Assembly: GCA_016125285.1 (NCBI GenBank)
Contig: WGMA01000025.1
Location: forward strand, 1 to 60,011
Source of the DNA: Phycisphaera sp.
GTDB taxonomy: Bacteria; Planctomycetota; Phycisphaerae; Phycisphaerales; Zrk34
Direction: 5' to 3'
DNA length: 60,011 nt
The position numbers and the translations under genes were made by a program. Of this stretch, positions 35,310 to 44,447 are shown piece after piece. Within the stretch, counting starts at the first letter, position 1, and the number at the start of each line of letters is the position of its first letter. The notes under the pieces are model-generated. The model ran no database searches, was not told the origin of the DNA, and saw only the letters and a program-made list of their open reading frames with translations.

Positions 35310-36319
35310 CAGCCGCCGCTCCCCGCGCCCGGCGCGGCGCCTTCCCCTTCACCGTCGTCGAAGTTCACACGCCGCTCGACGACATACGTCGGCTTGTTCT
35401 GCGACTCGTAGTACGTGCGCATCACCAGCTCGGCGATCAGGCCCATGAGGATCGAGATGAAGCCCATCAGGAAGAACATGATCACCAGCGACGGCAGCGG
35501 CGTCTCGACGAAGTCCTTGTGCCAGGTGTTGGGCACGTCCTTCGGCTGGAGCTTGTAGAACAGCATCACGCCGAACGTCAGCACGGCGGACAGCATGCTC
35601 AGCAGGCCGAACCCGCCGAACACGTAGATCGGCTTCTGCGAGTAGCTGACGAGGAACTTGACGACGATCAGGTCGAGCAGGACCTTGATCGTCCGGTTCA
35701 GGCCGTACTTCGACGTGCCCGCGGTGCGCGGGTGGTGGTTGACGGGGATCTCCGCGACCTTTGCGCCCTGCCAGTTGGCGTAGATCGGGATGAAGCGGTG
35801 CATCTCGCCGTAGAGCTTCACGCCCTGGATCACCTCGCGGCGATACGCCTTGAGCGAACAGCCGTAGTCGCGCAGGTGCACGCCGCTGATCCACGAGATG
35901 AGCATGTTCGCGCACCGGCTCGGCAGCACGCGCGTCAGCCACGCGTCCTGCCGGTTCTTCCGCCAGCCCGACACCACGTCGTACCCCTCGTCGATCTTCG
36001 CCAGCAGCGCCGCGATGTCGGCCGGGTCGTTCTGCAGGTCGCCGTCCATCGGCACGAGGATCTCGCCGCGCGCGTGATCGATCCCCGCCATCATCGCGGC
36101 CGTCTGCCCGAAGTTCCGCCGGAACTGAACGACACGCACGCGCGGGTTCGCCGCTGCCACCGCGTCGAGCATCGCCGCCGAGTCGTCCGTCGAGCCGTCG
36201 TTGACGTAGATCACCTCCCACGCGCGATCGAGCGTCGCCATCGCCGCGTCCAGCCGCTCGGCCATCGCCGCGATGTTCTCCTGCTCGTTGTAGATCGGGA
36301 TGATGATCGACAGGTCCAT
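35309..36319 (-). CDS. GT2 polyprenyl-phosphate glycosyltransferase (DPM/ArnC-like)
   Basis: The 336-residue enzyme has a GT-A catalytic domain (LSIIIPIYNEQENI, VNDGSTDDS, MDGDLQNDP metal-binding Asp, GWRKNRQD) and two C-terminal membrane helices (YVFGGFGLLSMLSAVLTFGV; SLVIMFFLMGFISILMGLI). This is the pattern of bactoprenol-phosphate glucosyl/mannosyl or aminoarabinosyl transferases. The product, a polyprenyl-phosphate sugar, would serve GT-C enzymes such as the one encoded nearby. It is coupled to asnB by a one-base overlap. The C-terminal tail is an acidic Gly-rich extension without clear function. Confidence 0.9.
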   Translation of the reverse strand: MDLSIIIPIYNEQENIAAMAERLDAAMATLDRAWEVIYVNDGSTDDSAAMLDAVAAANPRVRVVQFRRNFGQTAAMMAGIDHARGEILVPMDGDLQNDPADIAALLAKIDEGYDVVSGWRKNRQDAWLTRVLPSRCANMLISWISGVHLRDYGCSLKAYRREVIQGVKLYGEMHRFIPIYANWQGAKVAEIPVNHHPRTAGTSKYGLNRTIKVLLDLIVVKFLVSYSQKPIYVFGGFGLLSMLSAVLTFGVMLFYKLQPKDVPNTWHKDFVETPLPSLVIMFFLMGFISILMGLIAELVMRTYYESQNKPTYVVERRVNFDDGEGEGAAPGAGSGG

Positions 36320-36393
36320 GCGTCGTATTCTACGAGGTTTGCGGCCCGTCGGTGCGGTCCGGCCGCCGACCTGTTGGCCCGCGCCCGCCGCGC

Positions 36394-37959
36394 CTACCCC
36401 CGCGACGCGGCCACCGCGTCCACCAACGCGTCCACCAGCCCCGGGATCGTGTGCGGATCGGCCTCCGTCGTCACCGTCAGCCCCAGCTCACGCACCGTGT
36501 TCGACGTGATCGGCCCGATGCTCGCGACCTTCACGCGGTCCAGCGCCGCGCGATCCTTACCCAGCAGCTCGACGAAGTTGCTCACCGTCGACGAGCTCGT
36601 GAACGTGATCCAGTCGACGACGCCGTCGCGGATCGCCTCGACCACGTCCTCCGGCAGCGACGCGGCCTGCTGCGTGATGTACACCGGCGCGTCGACCACC
36701 TCCGCGCCCGCCGCCTCGAGCTTCTCACGCAGCAGCGGCCGCGCGATGTCCGCACGCAGCATCAGCACGCGCTTGCCCTTCATGTTCTCCGCGGCGATCA
36801 GCTCCGCGGCCAGCGACTCGGCGACGAACTTCGTCGGCACCAGGTCCGGGCGGATGTTGAACTCCTGCTCGAACGCGTCGGCCGTCGCGTCGCCGATCGT
36901 CGCCACGCGCAGCTTCGACAGCCACCGCGAGTCCAGGTCCAGCTGCTCCCACTCGTCCTTCATCGCCCACACGCCGTTGACCGACGTGAGGATCAGCCAA
37001 TCGAACTTGCCGTCCGCCAGCTGGTCGAGGTACGTGCGGTTCATGTGGCGCTGGCGGTCGTCGGGCTCGACGATCTCGATCGTCGGCGCCTCCAGCACCG
37101 TCGCGCCGAGGTCTTCGAGCTCCTGCCGCAGCGCCGACGCCTGGTGGCGCGTCCGCGTGATCACGACCGTCTGGCCGAACAGCGGGCGGTGCTCGAACCA
37201 GTCGAGCGCGTGGTCGGTGTCAACGTCGCACACGGGGCCAACGATGATGATCGCCGGCGCGCCGAGGCCCGCCTCGTTCACCGCGTCGGCCAGCTCGTTG
37301 AGCGGCGCACGCAGCGAGCGCTGCTTCGGCAGCGTGCCCCACTGCACGACGCCCGCGGGCGTGTCGGGGCTCAGGCCGTGCTTCGTCAGTTCCTCGACGA
37401 TGTTCGGCAGCCGGCCCATGCCCATGTAAAAGCACAGCGTGCCGCCCTTCTGCGCCAGCAGCGACAGGCCCCGGTAATCGGTCTGCGTCGCGTCCTTCGT
37501 CGGGTCCTCGTGACCGGTGATGAACGTGACGGTGGTCGCGACGTTGCGGTGCGTGACGGGGATGCCGGCGTAGGCGGGACCCGCCATCGCGGCGGTGATG
37601 CCCGGCACGATCTCGACGGGGATGCCGCGCTCGTGGAGGTAGATGCCCTCCTCGCTGCCGCGGCCGAACACGTAGGGATCGCCGCCCTTGAGCCGCACGA
37701 CGATCTTCCCCGCCAGAGCGTGCTCGGCGAGCAGCGCGTTGGTCTCGTCCTGCGTGAGCTTGTGATCCTTGGCGCGTTTGCCGGCGTCGATCAGCTCGCA
37801 GTCTTCCGCGGCGTACTCGAGCAGCACCGGGTTCGCCAGCGCGTCGAAGACGAGCACCTCCGCCGCCTCGATGCAGCGCAGCGCCTTGAGCGTGATCAGC
37901 TCCGGGTCGCCGGGACCGGCGCCAACGAGATAGACAATTCCAATCTCTTTGTCACTCAT
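36394..37959 (-). CDS. CobA-HemD fusion: uroporphyrinogen-III C-methyltransferase / uroporphyrinogen-III synthase
   Basis: The 521-residue protein joins two steps of tetrapyrrole synthesis. Residues about 8-250 form the SUMT methylase (VYLVGAGPGDPELITLKAL, RLKGGDPYVFGRGSEE, GITAAMAGPAYAGIPVTHR), giving precorrin-2 for siroheme or cobalamin. Residues about 265-520 form HemD (VVITRTRHQAS, ADWITFTSSSTV-type loop, VASIGPITSNTVRELG), which closes the ring of hydroxymethylbilane. Such fusions are known in several phyla. The start is ATG 37959; open sequence upstream to 38022 belongs to a heptamer repeat. No other heme gene is adjacent. Confidence 0.93.
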   Translation of the reverse strand: MSDKEIGIVYLVGAGPGDPELITLKALRCIEAAEVLVFDALANPVLLEYAAEDCELIDAGKRAKDHKLTQDETNALLAEHALAGKIVVRLKGGDPYVFGRGSEEGIYLHERGIPVEIVPGITAAMAGPAYAGIPVTHRNVATTVTFITGHEDPTKDATQTDYRGLSLLAQKGGTLCFYMGMGRLPNIVEELTKHGLSPDTPAGVVQWGTLPKQRSLRAPLNELADAVNEAGLGAPAIIIVGPVCDVDTDHALDWFEHRPLFGQTVVITRTRHQASALRQELEDLGATVLEAPTIEIVEPDDRQRHMNRTYLDQLADGKFDWLILTSVNGVWAMKDEWEQLDLDSRWLSKLRVATIGDATADAFEQEFNIRPDLVPTKFVAESLAAELIAAENMKGKRVLMLRADIARPLLREKLEAAGAEVVDAPVYITQQAASLPEDVVEAIRDGVVDWITFTSSSTVSNFVELLGKDRAALDRVKVASIGPITSNTVRELGLTVTTEADPHTIPGLVDALVDAVAASRG

Positions 37960-37981
37960 AGACCACACGTCACAGGTAAGG

Positions 37982-38076
37982 AATGACCAATGACCAAGCA
38001 CCAATGACCAATGCCGGCGCAATCGCGCCCCGTCACGTCATGGTCATTGGACATTGGGATTTGGTCATTGGGCATT
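37982..38076. repeat. Two-armed heptamer element, AATGACC word (family C)
   Basis: Five 7-bp units of the AATGACC type (37982-38016; the fifth, AATGCCG, is degenerate), a 25-nt GC-rich centre, then five units of the GGTCATT type (38042-38076). It fills the spacer between the HIT stop (38081) and the cobA-hemD start (37959), both on the minus strand. Confidence 0.85.
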
Positions 38077-38080
38077 TTTT

Positions 38081-38614
38081 TCAACGATCCATCTCCAGCA
38101 CCTTCGGCAGCGCCCTGGTCATCTCGCTGTACACGTCGTCGAGCGCCTGCGGGGACACGCGGACGCCGCCGACGACGTTCATGAAGTTCGTGTCGCCGCC
38201 CCACCGCGGGACGAGGTGCACGTGCAGGTGGCCGGGGACGCCTGCGCCGGCGGCGCGGCCGACGTTGACGCCGATGTTGATCCCCTGCGGGTTGAGCACG
38301 ACGTGGATGAGCCGCTCGGCGAGGGTCGTCAGCTCCATCAGCGCCGCGCGGTCGTCGCGCGAGAGGTCCGGCAGGTCGCCGACGTGTCGGGCGGGCGTGA
38401 CCATCAGGTGACCGTTCGTGTACGGGTAACGGTTGAGCATGATCACGCCGATGTCGTCGCGGTGGACGACGAGGCGTGCGGCGTCCTCGTCGGGCCTGGC
38501 GCACGCGTCACACAGGAAGCAGCCGCCCGACGCGGCGTCACCGTCGACGCCACCGGCGTCCACGCCCTTGAGGTAATCGATGCGCCACGGCGCCCAGACA
38601 TTCGGCCATTCCAT
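38081..38614 (-). CDS. HIT-family nucleotide hydrolase/transferase
   Basis: The 177-residue protein contains the histidine-triad signature GHLHVHLVPRW near residues 128-138. It also has a Cys pair, CFLC (residues 32-35), that with a histidine may bind zinc, as in GalT-like or Ap4A phosphorylase-like HIT proteins. The N-terminal MEWPNVWAPWRIDYLKG is typical of a bacterial group annotated as HIT/Ap4A phosphorylases. Its substrate is probably a dinucleoside polyphosphate or AMP adduct. A heptamer element starts four bases after its stop codon on the coding strand. Confidence 0.9.
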   Translation of the reverse strand: MEWPNVWAPWRIDYLKGVDAGGVDGDAASGGCFLCDACARPDEDAARLVVHRDDIGVIMLNRYPYTNGHLMVTPARHVGDLPDLSRDDRAALMELTTLAERLIHVVLNPQGINIGVNVGRAAGAGVPGHLHVHLVPRWGGDTNFMNVVGGVRVSPQALDDVYSEMTRALPKVLEMDR

Positions 38615-38660
38615 AGGGGCAAAGCATACGGGCTGGATGTGGGGATGTCGACGCGGGCGA

Positions 38661-40460
38661 TCACTGCGGCGACGGCGCGGGCTTGAACCCGCCGAGCGGC
38701 TTGGCGCCGCCGTGCATCAGCTTCGCGCGGCCGTCGGTGACGGTCAGGCGGACGTCGCGGTAGTACCGCCGATCGGCCTCCGCGCCGAACCCGATCACGC
38801 CCGACGCCGAGTTCACCGCCTCGTTGAGCGCCGGGATGTCCCACCCGCCCGGCGACAGCTCGATCGGGTCGCCGTCCCACTCGAACAGCGGCTTCGTGTC
38901 GAGCTCGACGACGACGTGGAACTGTCGGCCGGACGTGTGCGTGCAGCGGATCGACACGCCGTACTCGCGCCCGCCCTGCATCGACACGTTGGTGTGCGTG
39001 GTGTTCTGCGGGTCGCGCTCGCCGCGGTGCGCCACCTCGCGCAGCCCCGACGCCGCGCCGCCCTCGCCGTTGATCACCACCCACACCTGCGCCCGGCCGA
39101 CGGGGATCAGCACGTCGGCGCGCGGCGTCTGGCCGTCGACGTTGCCGATGAACATCGTCAGCTGGTAGTCGCCCATCACGGACACGGCGGTGAGCTGGTA
39201 GTGCTGGTGGCCGCCGCCGGGCGAGACGAGGCGGCCGTTGTCGATCTCCCACCCGCCGCTGCCCGGTTCGCGGCGCGGGTCGACGGCGCGCAGCACGTCG
39301 AACATGTGCGTATCCTTGAGGTCGACGCCGTCGGCCGCGTCGGCAAATTCGCCGACCTTCTCGCGCACGCGGTTGGCGATCGCGTCACGGATCGGCCCGG
39401 CCTCGCCCGAGCGCGGACGCCGCGGAAACACCCCGTCGCGCCGCGGCTTGCCGAACGCGTCCGTCGCGTCGAAGTCGTCGCCGGGCGCGTCGGTCGGCGA
39501 GCCGTTGGCGTCGACGGGCCGGCTGCCGTCGGTGGGCGGCGGCGGCGTGCGGTAGCCCGGCTGATCGCGCTGATTCGACGGCGGCTGCGGCGACGGCGCG
39601 GGCGGCGTCGGCGTGCTGGTCGACGCGTAGGCCTGGCCCCCGGGCGGCGCGGGCTGCGGCGGAGCGTTGTTGCCACGCGTGGCCAGCGTGACCAGGTAGA
39701 TCAGTCCCCCGAGGATCAGCAGCGCGAACACACCCACGCCCGCCAGCAGCTTCGTGTCGCTGCGCTTCGACGCCTTGCGCGGCCGGCGGCTCACCGCCAC
39801 GTCGATCGACGCGCCGCGCGGCCCGGCCACCGGCGCCTCGCCGCGACCCCCGCCGCCCGTCACCGCACCCGCCAGCACCGCCAGCGCCGACGCCTCGGCG
39901 CCGCTGAGCGTCCTGCCCTGCGCCGCGCCGTCCAGCTGCACCAGCATCGTCTTCGTCATCGTCACCAGCCGACCGAGGTGCGAGTCCAGCTCGTCACCCA
40001 TCGCGTCCAGCCAGTGCGTCGCGCTCAGGAAATACTCCATGTCCGGCGACATTTTCGCGTCTTCGATGCGGAACGGGATGATCGTCACGTTCTTCGCCAC
40101 CGCACGCTCCACCTCGCGCAGCACCTGCTGCGACATGTTCGCGTGCGACGAGTAGATCACCACCATGATCCGGCAGTCCTCGATCGCCCCGATGATCGCC
40201 GAACCCCAGTTCGCCCCCGCCGCGATGTCACGCGGCGCGATCCAGCAGCGCACACGCTGAGACTCCAGCGCCCCGCACACCGCCTCCGCCACCGGCTTGT
40301 CGTTCGATGAGTAGCTGACGAACACGTCGTGGTCCGGCACGCGCGGCCCCTCGATGTCCATCTTCTCGTTGCACCCCGGGCACCGCACCTTCTTGCCGCG
40401 GAACTGGTCCTTGGCGTAAGTCTTACGCCCGCATGCTGTGCACTCGATCAGTATCGCCAT
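38661..40460 (-). CDS. Zinc-ribbon / TIR / single-membrane-span protein with external beta domain
   Basis: The 599-residue protein has a zinc-ribbon (Cys7, Cys10, Cys27, Cys30). A TIR domain spans about 44-165 (HDVFVSYSSNDKPVAEAV; VRCWIAPRDIAAGANWGSAI; IMVVIYSSHANMSQQVLREV). Glu116 occupies the position of the catalytic glutamate of TIR NADases. A Gly/Arg linker, one membrane helix (about 238-259), a Pro/Thr-rich external linker, and a C-terminal beta-sandwich (about 385-590, resembling 3-keto-disaccharide-hydrolase/LamG-like folds) complete it. A cytoplasmic TIR joined to an external binding module suggests a transmembrane sensor; NAD consumption or simple assembly are both possible. GAGG six bases before ATG 40460 supports the start. 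Confidence 0.85.
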   Translation of the reverse strand: MAILIECTACGRKTYAKDQFRGKKVRCPGCNEKMDIEGPRVPDHDVFVSYSSNDKPVAEAVCGALESQRVRCWIAPRDIAAGANWGSAIIGAIEDCRIMVVIYSSHANMSQQVLREVERAVAKNVTIIPFRIEDAKMSPDMEYFLSATHWLDAMGDELDSHLGRLVTMTKTMLVQLDGAAQGRTLSGAEASALAVLAGAVTGGGGRGEAPVAGPRGASIDVAVSRRPRKASKRSDTKLLAGVGVFALLILGGLIYLVTLATRGNNAPPQPAPPGGQAYASTSTPTPPAPSPQPPSNQRDQPGYRTPPPPTDGSRPVDANGSPTDAPGDDFDATDAFGKPRRDGVFPRRPRSGEAGPIRDAIANRVREKVGEFADAADGVDLKDTHMFDVLRAVDPRREPGSGGWEIDNGRLVSPGGGHQHYQLTAVSVMGDYQLTMFIGNVDGQTPRADVLIPVGRAQVWVVINGEGGAASGLREVAHRGERDPQNTTHTNVSMQGGREYGVSIRCTHTSGRQFHVVVELDTKPLFEWDGDPIELSPGGWDIPALNEAVNSASGVIGFGAEADRRYYRDVRLTVTDGRAKLMHGGAKPLGGFKPAPSPQ

Positions 40461-40571
40461 TGCGGCCTCGAAGAGATGTCCCCTGCCATTGCTCCCATTC
40501 TACAAAACAACGCTCTAAAGAGCCGCATTCATGCACGCGCCGCTCAAAGATGACGAGCGATATCCGCCACG

Positions 40572-41642
40572 CTACCGGTACGCCGCCGGCGGCTGCGGCA
40601 CGACGCCCAGCTCCGCGTAGTTGAATCCGCTGAACAGCGGGCGGTATTCGCCCACGTAATCCACGCTGCTGGCCGCCGAGATCCTGTCCTCCATGCCCAG
40701 GCCCCAGTACACCGCGTTGATCACCAGCCGCCGCAGACCGGCGCTCTCGAAGTCGCGGGCGCTGCCCATGGTCGAGTGAAACACGCGCGCGGTCTTGCCC
40801 GTGCTCGTCTTCCAGTCCTTGATCCACACCACCGGCAGCGGCTCCTTCTCCGGGTTGTCCTTCCCGCCGTGCTCGCGACCGATCAGCGGCTGGCCGTAGA
40901 CCAGCGCCGTGCATCCCTCCGGCAGGCTCCCGCCTTCCTTGAACGTGCGGTACACGTCCGACGGACCCCAGATGTCGCTCACGCCCGTGAGGATCGGGTG
41001 GTCCTTCATCGCCGGGACGATGTCGCCGCGCGTCGAGTCTTGATGCCAGTTGCCGTGATGCGCCATGAACGAGCCGCCGACGATCTGCCCGATGCGCACC
41101 TGCTGGCCGTCGATCTTGTAAGGCAGCGGCGTGCGGAAGCCGTGGTTCGCCGTCCGCAGCGCGATGATCGGCTTCCCCGAATCGAGATAATCGACGACGT
41201 GCTGCATCTGATCCGGCGGCAGCGTCAGCAGACGCGTAAAGAAGATCACCAGGTCCGCCTTGTCGAGATACTCGAGGCCCGGCACGTTGTGCGGCTTGAA
41301 CGCGTCGGGGTCCTTCTTGTCCGGATACACCGGCATCGTCGCATCGACCAGCCCCTCGTCGTTGATGTTGAACAGCACCGTGCAGTCAAACCCGTGACGC
41401 TTGGACAGGATCTTCGCCAGCATCGGCATCGACTGCTCGCTGCGATACTCCTGGTCCGCCGCGATCAGCACGATGTGCTTGCCCTGCCCCGGCAACGCCT
41501 CGCCGTTCGGCCCGGCCGCGCCCTCATACGTCAGCCAGTTCCGACTCGCCGGCACCGGATGCTCCGCCAGCGCGTCCGCCGCGCTCACGGCCAGCAACGC
41601 CAGCACGGTCCATGCCGCCGCGACAGATGTGTATTGCTTCAT
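40572..41642 (-). CDS. Secreted ThuA-like domain protein
   Basis: The 356-residue exported protein has a signal peptide (cleavage near ALAEHP) and a ThuA-type glutamine-amidotransferase-like fold (GKHIVLIAADQEYRSE at the N-terminus, ADLVIFFTRLLTLPPDQ, IALRTANHGFR, RVFHSTMGSARDFES). ThuA proteins are linked to trehalose and other disaccharide use, and the family is expanded in planctomycetes, usually near Gfo/Idh genes. None is adjacent here. The canonical amidotransferase Cys is not evident, so a non-catalytic or different hydrolytic role is possible. Confidence 0.8.
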   Translation of the reverse strand: MKQYTSVAAAWTVLALLAVSAADALAEHPVPASRNWLTYEGAAGPNGEALPGQGKHIVLIAADQEYRSEQSMPMLAKILSKRHGFDCTVLFNINDEGLVDATMPVYPDKKDPDAFKPHNVPGLEYLDKADLVIFFTRLLTLPPDQMQHVVDYLDSGKPIIALRTANHGFRTPLPYKIDGQQVRIGQIVGGSFMAHHGNWHQDSTRGDIVPAMKDHPILTGVSDIWGPSDVYRTFKEGGSLPEGCTALVYGQPLIGREHGGKDNPEKEPLPVVWIKDWKTSTGKTARVFHSTMGSARDFESAGLRRLVINAVYWGLGMEDRISAASSVDYVGEYRPLFSGFNYAELGVVPQPPAAYR

Positions 41643-41731
41643 GACGCCTGCGCTCAGTCCTGTACCGGCCGATGTGTCGTCTCTCGGGCTTCGTCCGTCC
41701 AGATAAACCTCGTCGGATGAAACAACGAAAG

Positions 41732-41759
41732 CGCCTCGGGGGCCGGGTTACCCGAGGCG
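41732..41759. terminator. Hairpin between cocE-like and ThuA genes
   Basis: A 9-bp perfect stem (CGCCTCGGG 41732-41740 with CCCGAGGCG 41751-41759) has a 10-nt loop. On the minus strand it is followed by a T-rich but interrupted tract, so it may be a weak terminator of the CocE/NonD gene. The rest of the 41643-41913 spacer shows nothing else clear. Confidence 0.4.
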
Positions 41760-41913
41760 ACGTGCGACCGCTCACCATTGTAATGCCCCGCGCCCGGCAG
41801 GGAGTGCCGCGATCTGTCGCAGTACGGCACAAAGACTTCGATCTCCCGACGCGCCCAAGCCCACGGGTTCCGCCCCGTGGGTCTGCCCCGTGGGTCCCCG
41901 CTCACTGCCACAC

Positions 41914-43680
41914 TCACTTCCCCGCCTCGCCCCCGTCATACACCGGCAGCACGATCGACGAAGGATGCGCCGTCGACAGGTGCAGCGTGTTCGTCGCCAC
42001 GCGCGTCGCGCCGCCCGGCTCGAGGTGCGCCGCGCCCGTGTTGGGGTTCGGCTCGAACCGCGGCGAGTTCGACGACGAGACCAGCACGCGGATGCGGTGC
42101 TCGGCGTTGAACACGATCGACGTGCACCACAGGTCCACGTCGATCGCGTACGTCTTGCCCGCCTCCAGCGGACGACGCTCCTCGCACCCGCCGCGCAGCG
42201 ACGCACGCTGGATGCCGTCCGTCACCAGCATCGAACGCCCGTCCGGGTACACGTCGCACAGCATCACCGTGAAGTCCGTGTCCGGGCAGTCGCTCGACAC
42301 GTTCAGCTTCGCGGTGATGCGCCCCGTGATCTCTGTGGGCTTCTTCAGCGGCTCGGTGCTGAACGTCAGCACGTCCTGCCGCGCCTCGGTCGGCCGCTCA
42401 TCCACCGGGCCCTTCGCCAGGAACAGCGTCTGCCCGCCGAGCGTCGGCACGGGCGCCTCGGGGTTGAACTTGTACGTCCTGCTCGCGTCGGACTCCGTCG
42501 GCGGCGCGAGGCCCAGCGTGCCGTCGGCGTGCAGGTACAGCGGCGTGTCCTTCGCCGGCGGGGGCCAGCTGTCGGCGCTGCGCCAACGATTGCCCGGCGC
42601 GGTCACGTCCGTGAAGTCGCCCATCACGTAGTAGTGCACCGGCTTGAGGCCCAGCACGCCCGCCTCCGCGCCCTTCAGCCAGTACTCATACAGGTTCAGC
42701 GGCGCGAACACGTTGATCGGCGACGCGATCGCGTTGGGGTACTTCACGTCCTTGCTCAGCCCGCCGTGGCCCACCGGCCCGATCACCAGGTAGCACCTGC
42801 CCTTCGCGTTCGGACCGCCGCGCTCCTGCACCGACTGAAACGCGTTGATCGTCCCCTGCAGAAAGATGTCGTACCAACCGCCGATGTACACACCCGGCGT
42901 GTCGACCTTCGCGGCCAGCGACTCGGTGTTCAGCTTCTTCCAGAACGCGTCGTACGTCGGGTGCGAGCGGAACAGGTCGTAGTTGCCCTCCATCAGCTTC
43001 TGCGACTGCAGCCACTTCTCGATCAGCTCCGTCCGCCACACGCCGCCCTGGTACGCGCACTGGTGGTAGTAATCCGAGAACGCCATGATCACGCACTGGC
43101 CCTTCAGCGCCGGCGGCGCGCTCGGCGCCGCCATGTTCTGCACGATCCCCAGCGCCGACCCGCCCCACGTGCCGATCTTCCCGTCCGACCACGCCTGCGA
43201 CGTGATCCAGTTCATCGTGTCGTGGCCGTCGGCGTGCTCGCCCTCGACGCCCTCGTTGGCGAAGATCGGCACGGGCTTGCCCTGCGAGTCGAACCGCCCG
43301 CGCATGTCCTGCGACACCACCACGTACCCGATCTTGCACAGGTTCACGGCGAACTGCCTGCCCACCGCGCGCCCGTACGGCGTGCGGATCAGCAGCGCCG
43401 GGTACTTACGCGTCTCGTTGGTCGGACGGTGCACGTCCGTCGCCAGCTTCACGCCGTCGGCCATCGGCAGCATCACCGTCTCCGACGTCATGTACCCCGG
43501 CTGCGCGGGCTGCGCCGGCGCCGGCTGCGCGGGCTCCGTCTTCGTCGCCTGCGCCCACGCCACGCGCGGCGCCGAAGCGCCCAGCGCCACCGTCACGCAC
43601 AGCGCCCACATCCACACACATGCCCCGCCGCCCGCCGCCCGCCCACACGCCGCCCGCAAACCGCTCCCGTTCGTGCTCAT
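41914..43680 (-). CDS. Secreted CocE/NonD-family alpha/beta hydrolase
   Basis: The 588-residue hydrolase has a signal peptide (cleavage near RVAWAQA) and a short PA-rich linker. An X-Pro dipeptidyl-peptidase-like catalytic domain follows: LMPMADGVKLATDVHRP-type start, DMRGRFDSQG, nucleophile Ser in TWGGSALGI, and VIGPVGHGG with the catalytic His. The C-terminal jelly-roll typical of CocE and glutaryl-7-ACA acylases (about residues 360-585) completes it. The start is ATG 43680, followed directly by the leader. Substrates are esters or amides; no neighbour specifies which. It is divergent from the small Tat protein across a 236-nt spacer in which I see no clear motif. Confidence 0.87.
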   Translation of the reverse strand: MSTNGSGLRAACGRAAGGGACVWMWALCVTVALGASAPRVAWAQATKTEPAQPAPAQPAQPGYMTSETVMLPMADGVKLATDVHRPTNETRKYPALLIRTPYGRAVGRQFAVNLCKIGYVVVSQDMRGRFDSQGKPVPIFANEGVEGEHADGHDTMNWITSQAWSDGKIGTWGGSALGIVQNMAAPSAPPALKGQCVIMAFSDYYHQCAYQGGVWRTELIEKWLQSQKLMEGNYDLFRSHPTYDAFWKKLNTESLAAKVDTPGVYIGGWYDIFLQGTINAFQSVQERGGPNAKGRCYLVIGPVGHGGLSKDVKYPNAIASPINVFAPLNLYEYWLKGAEAGVLGLKPVHYYVMGDFTDVTAPGNRWRSADSWPPPAKDTPLYLHADGTLGLAPPTESDASRTYKFNPEAPVPTLGGQTLFLAKGPVDERPTEARQDVLTFSTEPLKKPTEITGRITAKLNVSSDCPDTDFTVMLCDVYPDGRSMLVTDGIQRASLRGGCEERRPLEAGKTYAIDVDLWCTSIVFNAEHRIRVLVSSSNSPRFEPNPNTGAAHLEPGGATRVATNTLHLSTAHPSSIVLPVYDGGEAGK

Positions 43681-43916
43681 CCCGCTGACTCCGAAAGAGG
43701 AACCGCGACGCCGGCCCATCCGCGCCGCACACCTACACCTAAGCGCATCGCCCCCACGCGGTTGCACCCGCACGCCGGATTCCCGACCCGACCGCTCAAC
43801 ACAAAAAGACAAAAACCGGAATCGATCGGACAAATCGGCGCAGTCGCCCGCCCCGTCATCGCCGACAATCTGTCCCGGTTCAACGTCAGCAACTCGACCG
43901 AGGCTAGCGCAGATTC

Positions 43917-44360
43917 GTGATCGACCCGCCGCCCCACAACCAGGACCAGACGATCAGCCGGCGTGGATTCGTTCAAGCGGCGTGCGTCGCCGCGGCGTCT
44001 CCCCTCGTCATGACCCGCGCGGCGCTCGCCGAGAACGTCAAGGCCCTCGGCTTCGAAGTCCCCGGCAACGGCTTCATCCGCATCGTCCTGAAGATCGAGC
44101 CCACCGCCGAGCAGACCGGCTTCCGCGCGACCGTCTGGGCCACCGAAGACTTCAGCGTCACCAAGGGCAAACGCGCCGTGCTGACCTACGGCCCGTTTGA
44201 GAAGCGCCAGGTCGGCTCCAGCAAGTCCATCAAGACGCGCGGCGGCAAGTACTCGCTGGAGTTCACCGGCGCCAACATGCAGTACCGCATCCAGGCCCAG
44301 TACCGACCCGAGAACGGGCCGAAGTATCTCAACATGGGTGAAAGCTCGGGCAAGTTCTGA
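43917..44360 (+). CDS. Small Tat-exported beta-sandwich protein
   Basis: The 147-residue product starts with GTG 43917, the only in-frame start before a twin-arginine motif ISRRGFVQAA (residues 13-22), then an Ala-rich core ending near ALAEN. The mature part of about 100 residues alternates strands (GFIRIVLKIEP, FRATVWATEDFSV, KYSLEFTGANMQYRIQ). I do not recognise the family. Tat export suggests folding or cofactor insertion before transport, although planctomycetes also use Tat leaders for proteins without cofactors. A strong hairpin follows. Confidence 0.65.
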   Translation: MIDPPPHNQDQTISRRGFVQAACVAAASPLVMTRAALAENVKALGFEVPGNGFIRIVLKIEPTAEQTGFRATVWATEDFSVTKGKRAVLTYGPFEKRQVGSSKSIKTRGGKYSLEFTGANMQYRIQAQYRPENGPKYLNMGESSGKF

Positions 44361-44389
44361 GCCACCCGACATCCCTCTGACGTGCCCAG

Positions 44390-44440
44390 GGGCGGTCGCA
44401 GTCGTCATTCCTCACACTGCGGCCGCCCTTCCTTTGTTTC
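44390..44440 (+). terminator. Long-stem terminator between convergent genes
   Basis: A 13-bp stem with one G-U pair (44390-44402 with 44416-44428) is followed by TTCCTTTGTTT. It lies 30 nt after the Tat protein stop and just before the converging small acidic gene. Confidence 0.75.
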
Positions 44441-44447
44441 GACGTGC

